Shown here in pieces: positions 57,411 through 64,000 of a stretch of 64,000 nt of DNA. A program made the position numbers and the translations under genes. Source of the DNA: Quillaja saponaria (lineage: Eukaryota; Streptophyta; Magnoliopsida; Fabales; Quillajaceae); assembly GCA_029379385.1 (NCBI GenBank), contig CM055608.1, forward strand, positions 31,541,048-31,605,047, in the 5' to 3' direction. The notes under the pieces were generated by a model, which did no database searches, was not told the origin of the DNA, and worked only from the letters and a program-made list of their open reading frames with translations. Numbering within the stretch: the first letter of the stretch is position 1; every line of letters starts with the position of its first letter.

Positions 57411-60400
57411 GTGAACTGCGACCCACCTTCAATATTGGTTATGGAAGTGGGAGACTTAATTTGTCTAGACCTACGTGGATTGTCAGCAACAAGAGAACTC
57501 TATATTGGATTTGCTATTGAATTGTAGAGGCAAAGAGAAAGAAAGAGAGAAGGGGTTTGATTTTGATAAGGAGGTTGAGAAAATGAAATTTGGCAGCTTG
57601 GTATGTAGTAGGGAAATCAAATTAATACTAGGGAGGTGCCTCAAAAGAGAGAAGTCTCATTCATTCAAACCCAAGGGACTATCCACATCAGCATCTGGGT
57701 CCCTTGTATAGCCACCCTGCAGTAGATGACCATATGGTTTGACTTTGACTTACAAACGTTCCACAAAAGTTTGAGGATTAAAAGACTTTTGCAGCAATGC
57801 AGGTCTTGACAGATTTCAAGTTTAATGGAAAGGAAAATTGGATTCATCCTCAGAACTTACAAGCCTAAATGGTTAGTTTTTCTTTGTTTAGACTATTAAA
57901 TGATAAAACTTGTATCATAAGTTATAATATACAAATCATTAAATGTTTGATGTGGTAATTTAAAACAAGAATTTAAGGTTTGAACTTCGATTTCGTCATT
58001 TGTTCTTTCAAGAAAACTAAAATTCATATATTAAACCAATTCATTAAAAAGAATATAGAAGTGTCAAGTAAATGATTATAAAAGATATTAGAAATCAATT
58101 ATACTAAAATAAATTATTGAGAATATAAGCTTTTCTAAATTATATATAATGTATATTTATAGCTATACCTTTTAGCTTTTCTACATTGTTCTAGGCCTTT
58201 AGGTAATTTTGAAAGCCATGATCTTTTCCCAAAGTTTAATGATTTAGGGGGCAAACCAGAAGTATGTTGAACATTTTTGCAAACTAGGAGGTATATTCCT
58301 CCTTCTCTTATAGAAAACCATTCAAAACTCTACCAACTCCTGCAAATAATGTATTGCAAATTGCATAACATTTGTTTCCATCTACTACCATTTTCAATTT
58401 CAATTTTCTGACTTCTTACAAGTGCTATGATTGTGGTCAATACTATATATAAAGCATAATATTGTAATAGAAATAAATTGTTGGGTTCATATATATAAAT
58501 AATACAGTACTTCACAATAATGTAGTTGTCTCATTTTTCTTCAAACTTGGGTCTGGAACTCTGAAATTTTGAAAGAAGACAAATTTAGATGATGAATTAT
58601 TAAAAGTTACGGGCATACTCAATTTGACAAAATTGAAAGCTGTTATTTTCACAAAAAATATAAAAAAGTTTTCTTTTATGTATTAAAAAATTTATTAGAA
58701 ATAAATTTACAGAGAATATAACTAAAATATTCCTAATGATCAAAATTAAGGAGAGTGGAAGGCTTATCTGATTTATTTTATCTTGTTATAGAAGTAACCA
58801 AATTAATTAAGAACAAAAATTTATTATTTAATTTTAATTTGTTGTGCTGGATGACACAATTAATATTCTCTCTACAAATTAACTATGCATAGCCTACAAA
58901 CATATATCCAAACCACTAATTGCTTTTTAAATTTTTAATTCTTTTCTAAAAATATGTAACACGTTCTGAACTTTGCAAAGTATCTTCTTCTTTCATAATT
59001 AATAAAATATAATCTATTAAAAAATTCCTTGATAGCCTGTCTCTTTGTTCTGATATATAATGATATTATGAAGCTTCTTTTGGCCTAAACACTGTCCTAA
59101 TTCAAACACGTCCCAATTGGCCATAATTCAATTTCATACTTTGAATTAAATTTCTCAAGGAATATGTTCGTCGTATATATACTCAATTCATCTCATTTAA
59201 TACATAAGTTAAAATCACGTCGATGATAATAATATCTATATATTTTTTTTTTGTTACGTTATTTATAAATATTAAATATAGATGTTCGAACATAACCTTT
59301 AACACCAATGTAATATAATATCTTTAATTAATATTATGATGATAAACGTAACATAATATTTCATACCATCCTTAACACCTATTTTGTGCATTAAACAAAA
59401 TTTCTTAGACATCAATATATAAAAAAGATGTTTGTATAATTTTTCATTATCTTATCTTATGGAAGAACAATGTGAGCTGTTTTGTGAAGGCAAAAATCAA
59501 CAATTTTTCTTTTCTTTTTTGGGTGAGACAAACATCAACAATTTGTTAGTACATGTTTTATATAAAATTCCCTTAACTCCTTCTCTCTCACTGGTTTTAT
59601 ACATTAATAATATGTGCCGGCTTTGCTGTCATTTGAATATTCACTTCAAATAATTAAATTAATTTAATTGGGTCTCATTTATTAAAGAAAAGTCACCACA
59701 ATTAATTAATTGTTTATTGATTCTTCTTTTTCATTAACCAAATTGTGCAGCGTCTGTTTGTTGGGAATCAATCTCTGACTACAAATGATTGGAATCATAT
59801 GAAAAAGCATTTTATTTTATTTTTATGTTAATAACTAAACTTGCTGATTAATTTGAATTATGCATTTTTAGAGCTAATTAATTTCAAATTCAATTATCAT
59901 TAAAAATGAAAAACTCAATTGGTTCAGTTGGTTTTAATATGTGTAGACATTCTCTATATAAGATGTCATGTTTGGTTTTATGATTTCTTAAACCTGAAAA
60001 TGATAACGTTTCAGGTAAAAGACATATTGTACATTTTATAAAGCTGATAGCACGTACAGGACATATAAGAAATTACAATCTAAGTATAAAATATGGCAAT
60101 AGCTTAATGTTTGAAGAAAAGTAATTTTTCCAGATATCCTTGTTACATTCCCCATGTCAAATAACTCAATATACAAGAGGAGTACTGTTGCTTCTCATAA
60201 TTGTTTTCAAGTCACCAAGAGGCAAGAGGTACATGCATGTATGAAATAAGTCTAATAATTACAGCCAGACAATGGTTGGGACAAATCTAATCCATAATAA
60301 TTTCTTGTACATTTTCAATTAGTTGTTGTTGTCTCAATAAGAAGTTGATGAGGTGGGGATTCCTATGGGAAGGTTGAATATAATTACTTGCATAAATTTA

Positions 60401-61320
60401 CTTAAAATTAGATCCAAGACTGGTCCCAAGTTTTTTTTCTACAGCAAGAGGAAATTGCATAAGAAAGGGTTGTGGGACATTGTAATTATATAAATACATA
60501 TGATATTAATCTAGCTAGGTTGGTATATGCCTTAAATTACTTAGGGTACATTGTTTAGGCCTGTAGCACAGTTATAACATAGCACAGAGAAGGACTAATT
60601 AAATTAATTGCAAGTCTGTTCTTTTGCAGGTAGAAAACTTGCCCAGAAATCAGTGATTAATAACTTGCTCGTACAAAATGTGTAATAATTCAATCTGGAC
60701 GACTTATTCATTATGAGTTATGTTTAAAAAGTTGTGACTAATTTGTTCTTTGAGGAATGCAAAATTATTTGGTTTAACGTATTTCTTAGGTTATTAAGCA
60801 CGAAGCCAAACCTATATATCTTATTAGGTGCTAGGTTTTGATTATAATTATAGTAGTAATTATTTTCATGATTTAACAAAATGTAAATGATAGCATCTAA
60901 TAAATAAAGCAAAATCCATGATTTGAAAAGCTTTATAATTATAACTATAAAATGTTGATGGGAAATTTGTGAATTGAAGTTCATGAAGAGAAAGATTTGG
61001 AAAGATCGATGATAATCAAAAAGTCATTTTGAAATAGAGGGAGACATAATCCACATGCCCTTGAAAAATGTAGATTCCTTTGCATTATCCTTAAAACCAC
61101 TTTTAATTTTCATAAGCTAAATCAAGAAATAGACAACTAATTGACAAGAAAGAGCAACTATTATTTTTCATAAATCAAGGGTAATTTTTAGTTTGCAAAC
61201 TTAGGCTAGTAATTAATGTACACTTATTAAAAAATATATTGATACTTTTTTTTTTCAAAAAAAAAATTATTAAATTAGTGAATAGGAAAAATTTGTACCA
61301 TTATCACTTAATGAAGTTTA
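57411..61320. other. MYB upstream region and gene-free AT-rich spacer
   Basis: On the minus strand the first 150 bases are CT-rich (complement of GGCAAAGAGAAAGAAAGAGA), as expected for a leader, and the MYB promoter should lie beyond. From 57900 on the sequence is AT-rich with short low-complexity frames only. I see no gene. Confidence 0.5.
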
Positions 61321-61324
61321 TAAA

Positions 61325-61480
61325 ATCAACAATTGGTCTAGCGGTCAAGGTAATACACAAGAAGTGCTCATTCAAATCCACTTAACAACTTTTGTGTTGG
61401 CCATAAATCTACGTTCTCACATATAATCGTGACTACTCTTGAAGAAATCCTTAGCTTCAACTTTTGTGGTAGCTTTGGCA
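61325..61480 (+). mobile_element. Possible tRNA-derived SINE fragment
   Basis: TGGTCTAGCGG at 61334-61344 fits the RNA polymerase III A box (TRGYNNARNNG) completely. ATTCAAATCC at 61370-61379, 36 bases further on, fits the B box (GWTCRANNC) except at its first base. The order and spacing are those of a tRNA head. The rest does not fold like a tRNA, so a decayed SINE is more likely than a tRNA gene. No clear end or target duplication is seen. Confidence 0.4.
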
Positions 61481-61489
61481 GAATCCAAA

Positions 61490-62340
61490 AAAATTCTTTA
61501 GTGGGGGCTAAGCAATGTAAAAAATTTTACTTCGATATTACCAGGTTTAATGTTTGCAAAAAATATTGATAAAACTAAATTATGTTTTCTAATAGAATTT
61601 TCATTGAAATTCAAATATTTTCATTTCTTGCTACACACTTAGCATCTAACCAAAAAAAAAAAAAAATTCCTAATAATATTATTTTAATTATTTAAAAAAA
61701 AATTCTAGCAAATTTTTTTTTTTTTTTGGAGCAAAATTACTCAAAGAACACAATAACTTTTTTTTAAAAAAAGAAAAATTTAACTATTATTTTGATGGAC
61801 TTGAACCTAGCCAAGTTAAATTTTTAGTCAATTGCACTTTAACTATTATATGTCGAATTCGATAGTTCATGAGAGTTATTACAAAACGTGTGGTACTTTA
61901 TGAAGGTAAAATAAAGTTTACCATAATTTTAGTTTATAATGTTGAATTTTATTTGTGGGTGAATAATCTATACACTAACCAATTATTGTTAATTGATGAA
62001 ATTTGAAAATATCAATGGGTCTAAATGTTTTTTCATACAAATCAATAGGGGGCAAAATAATTTTTTCATATAAACTAGTGGGGGCATAAATATTTTCATA
62101 TAAATTAGTGGAGTCAATAATTTACATATATTTATTATACATTTTTAAAATTCAGTGGAGTCGGCCGACTCACTGGGTTACACCTACATCCATCCCTGGG
62201 TGGTAGTAATTCAGGTGCAATATTTACCTACCTTTTCATTTCTCTACCAATAAAACAAGTATATAACTGCCCCTGGGTGGTGGTAATTTCATATAAATTC
62301 CCTGCCAAAATGTGTATATCTAACTTTCCATTTCTCTACC
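61490..62340. repeat. Degenerate dispersed repeat with TAGTGGGGGC words
   Basis: TTTAGTGGGGGCTAAGCAAT at about 61497 returns as CAATAGGGGGCAAAATAA, CTAGTGGGGGCATAAATA and TTAGTGGAGTCAATAA between 62044 and 62120, each behind TTTTTCATATAAA-like sequence. GTCGGCCGACTCACTGGG follows at about 62160, and a ~75-base near-duplicate of CCCTGGGTGGTGGTAATT with TTTCTCTACCAA lies at 62195-62345. Such phrases are typical of old transposon remnants in plants, but I cannot assign a superfamily. Confidence 0.45.
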
Positions 62341-64000
62341 AACAAAAAATATTTAGATTTTTTTTTTTTTAAAGGAGAAAAGGAGGCCAAACTCAAACCG
62401 TAAAATTAAATTTAGGAAAAGAGGAAATGCCGCTAGACAACAAGGGTCCCTATATAAATATATAGTTATTTATTCAATTCGTTGAGCTTATAGATATTTT
62501 ATAAGAATAATATATTACTAAATTATGAAAAATTAAATGTTCGTGAGTGATTATCAAACTTTTGAAAATATAATATACACATAAAATAAAATAAAGTAAA
62601 AATTAAAAAGCACCCAACTTGCTTTAATTTGTTGGAAATTTAAAACAAGGTTCAGAAAGCTTAAGTTTTGAGATGACCTTGAGTTATCCTACTCAATTGG
62701 TTTATTGGGCCATTAAAGCTTCTTGGAAACATAAGCACATGCATATATATCTCACAAATTTTAGTTAATTTGAACTAAATAATCTTTTATTGTCTTGACA
62801 AGACAGTAATTGTTATGATGACAGAAGCATTAGTGTCTATGTCATAACGTTGTTTTCCATATATGGAAGTTAATTAGGATCTTACTAACCATCATTATAA
62901 GTTAAGCACTATTGTTTTCCCCCACAAATTTTACAGATTAGTTCTTTAATTGAGTTTCAAACATGGAACTCCCTAAGCAATATTAAAAAACGGTCACTTT
63001 TTATTTTGGTAAACAAAAGGTTGGTTTTGAAAAAGATATTTCTGAGATTGAAATTTAAAAATTTCGTGTTTTAAGTTTAAGAAGACTTAGTTTAGATTAA
63101 ATTTAACGAGTCTTTTCAATGAACTTCAAAAAAACATAAAAAGGAGTTTTGAGTTTTGTTGAAGTGAAATTAGAGACAATGGAAATTGACTTTAAAGTAG
63201 AAGGGCAGCATTATAAGAAGTGTTTAAAGGCAAATAAAACCATCAACAAAAAGCCTTAACTCCTTTAATTAATCCCATCATCAATTATCAAAAAAGCTTT
63301 GTCTGGTTGAATTGTTCCCTTTGTACCCCATCGTTGAAATAATAACATTTTTAGCTTTTGCTTTGTAGTGGGATATTATAGTCAACTTTATTGCCACATT
63401 TACATCATTACTTTTTAATTTTGGCACAGAGTTTATGCTCCTAATTCAACTGTTTGAGATTCTAATTGGGAAATGCCTCTAGAGTTGTGTCTTCTCAATC
63501 AGTTTTAACTTTAGGACTTAGTGTCAATCTTTAATTGGGGAAATGGGAATTGCTTAACAACACATTTTGATTAAGGTGTCTAATCAAATCTACAAAACAA
63601 AATCTTTCAAGAAAACCAGTACAAACACATCCCAATATCTAAATCTCACAACCACCACCAAGATCTATATTTCTTGCTTATAGTACATGTTCCAAGTGCA
63701 AGTTTATTCGGGTTTATTAATATCCACAAAGTGCATATCTTCCATTGTCTTCATCAACTAATTCACCTAGAAATTAAATTTGTTCAATAATAGGATAGTT
63801 TTGTTGACTTGAGTCAAATCGAGAATGATTTTTACAAATTCATGTCTTACATATGTTGGAAGATGCATGTAGGTTGACATTGGATTACCTAGTCCAGGCC
63901 TACACCTTCAAAGCCTGGGGCTAGATGGATACATGGATCGAGTTGACTAAGCCCTGGGCTTTAATTGTGGGTCTTAAAACACTATTTTCCTTTTTGTCGG
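62341..64000. other. Gene-free AT-rich spacer to the window end
   Basis: No credible coding frame, RNA gene or element end is visible. The sequence is AT-rich and slightly more mixed near 63600-63960. Any gene beyond the window edge cannot be inferred. Confidence 0.5.

Overview
This is a plant nuclear chromosome segment, almost certainly from a woody or herbaceous eudicot. The evidence is long AT-rich intergenic space, genes split by GT-AG introns, and proteins that read directly as plant families: phytochrome A, a DYW-type pentatricopeptide repeat protein, a germin-like cupin, an NPF transporter, a plant pectin acetylesterase and an R2R3-MYB. I cannot name the species from sequence alone. 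There are no bacterial-style operons, CRISPR arrays, rRNA genes or convincing tRNA genes.

Layout. 1-1740: AT-rich spacer with a degenerate repeat. 1796-2635 (+): a small gene of unknown function with a plausible TATA box and leader intron, readable only across two frame changes, followed by an old ~790 bp tandem duplication (2649-4215). 8418-13960 (+): PHYA, four coding exons. 14855-20732 (+): cytosolic glutamyl-tRNA synthetase, six exons, with a hAT-like element in intron 3. 22335-23341 (-): germin-like protein, two exons. 26878-27888: a ~1 kb element with long inverted ends. 28520-30274 (+): intronless DYW-type PPR protein matching Arabidopsis At3g56550. 32284-37413 (-): flap endonuclease 1, 17 exons. 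38103-38397: minisatellite. 41757-44036 (+): NPF4-type transporter, six exons. 47954-51678 (+): pectin acetylesterase, 12 exons. 55771-57410 (-): R2R3-MYB of the MYB61/50/86 group, three exons. 57411-64000: gene-free AT-rich sequence with repeat remnants.

The genes are unrelated housekeeping, light-signalling, cell-wall and regulatory loci in ordinary plant order. I found no gene cluster, pathway or new system.

The most notable pattern is that four genes (PHYA, GluRS, FEN1 and the 5' small gene) each need one or two single-base corrections to give the family protein. In PHYA, GluRS and FEN1 the summed exon lengths become a multiple of three only after that correction. The other five genes (germin-like, PPR, NPF, PAE, MYB) are intact. 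Residual assembly indels are the simplest explanation. Other informative structures are an 85 bp insert with a perfect 16 bp target duplication inside a tandem duplication in PHYA intron 2, the hAT-like element with an 8 bp direct repeat, and a GC-AG intron in FEN1.
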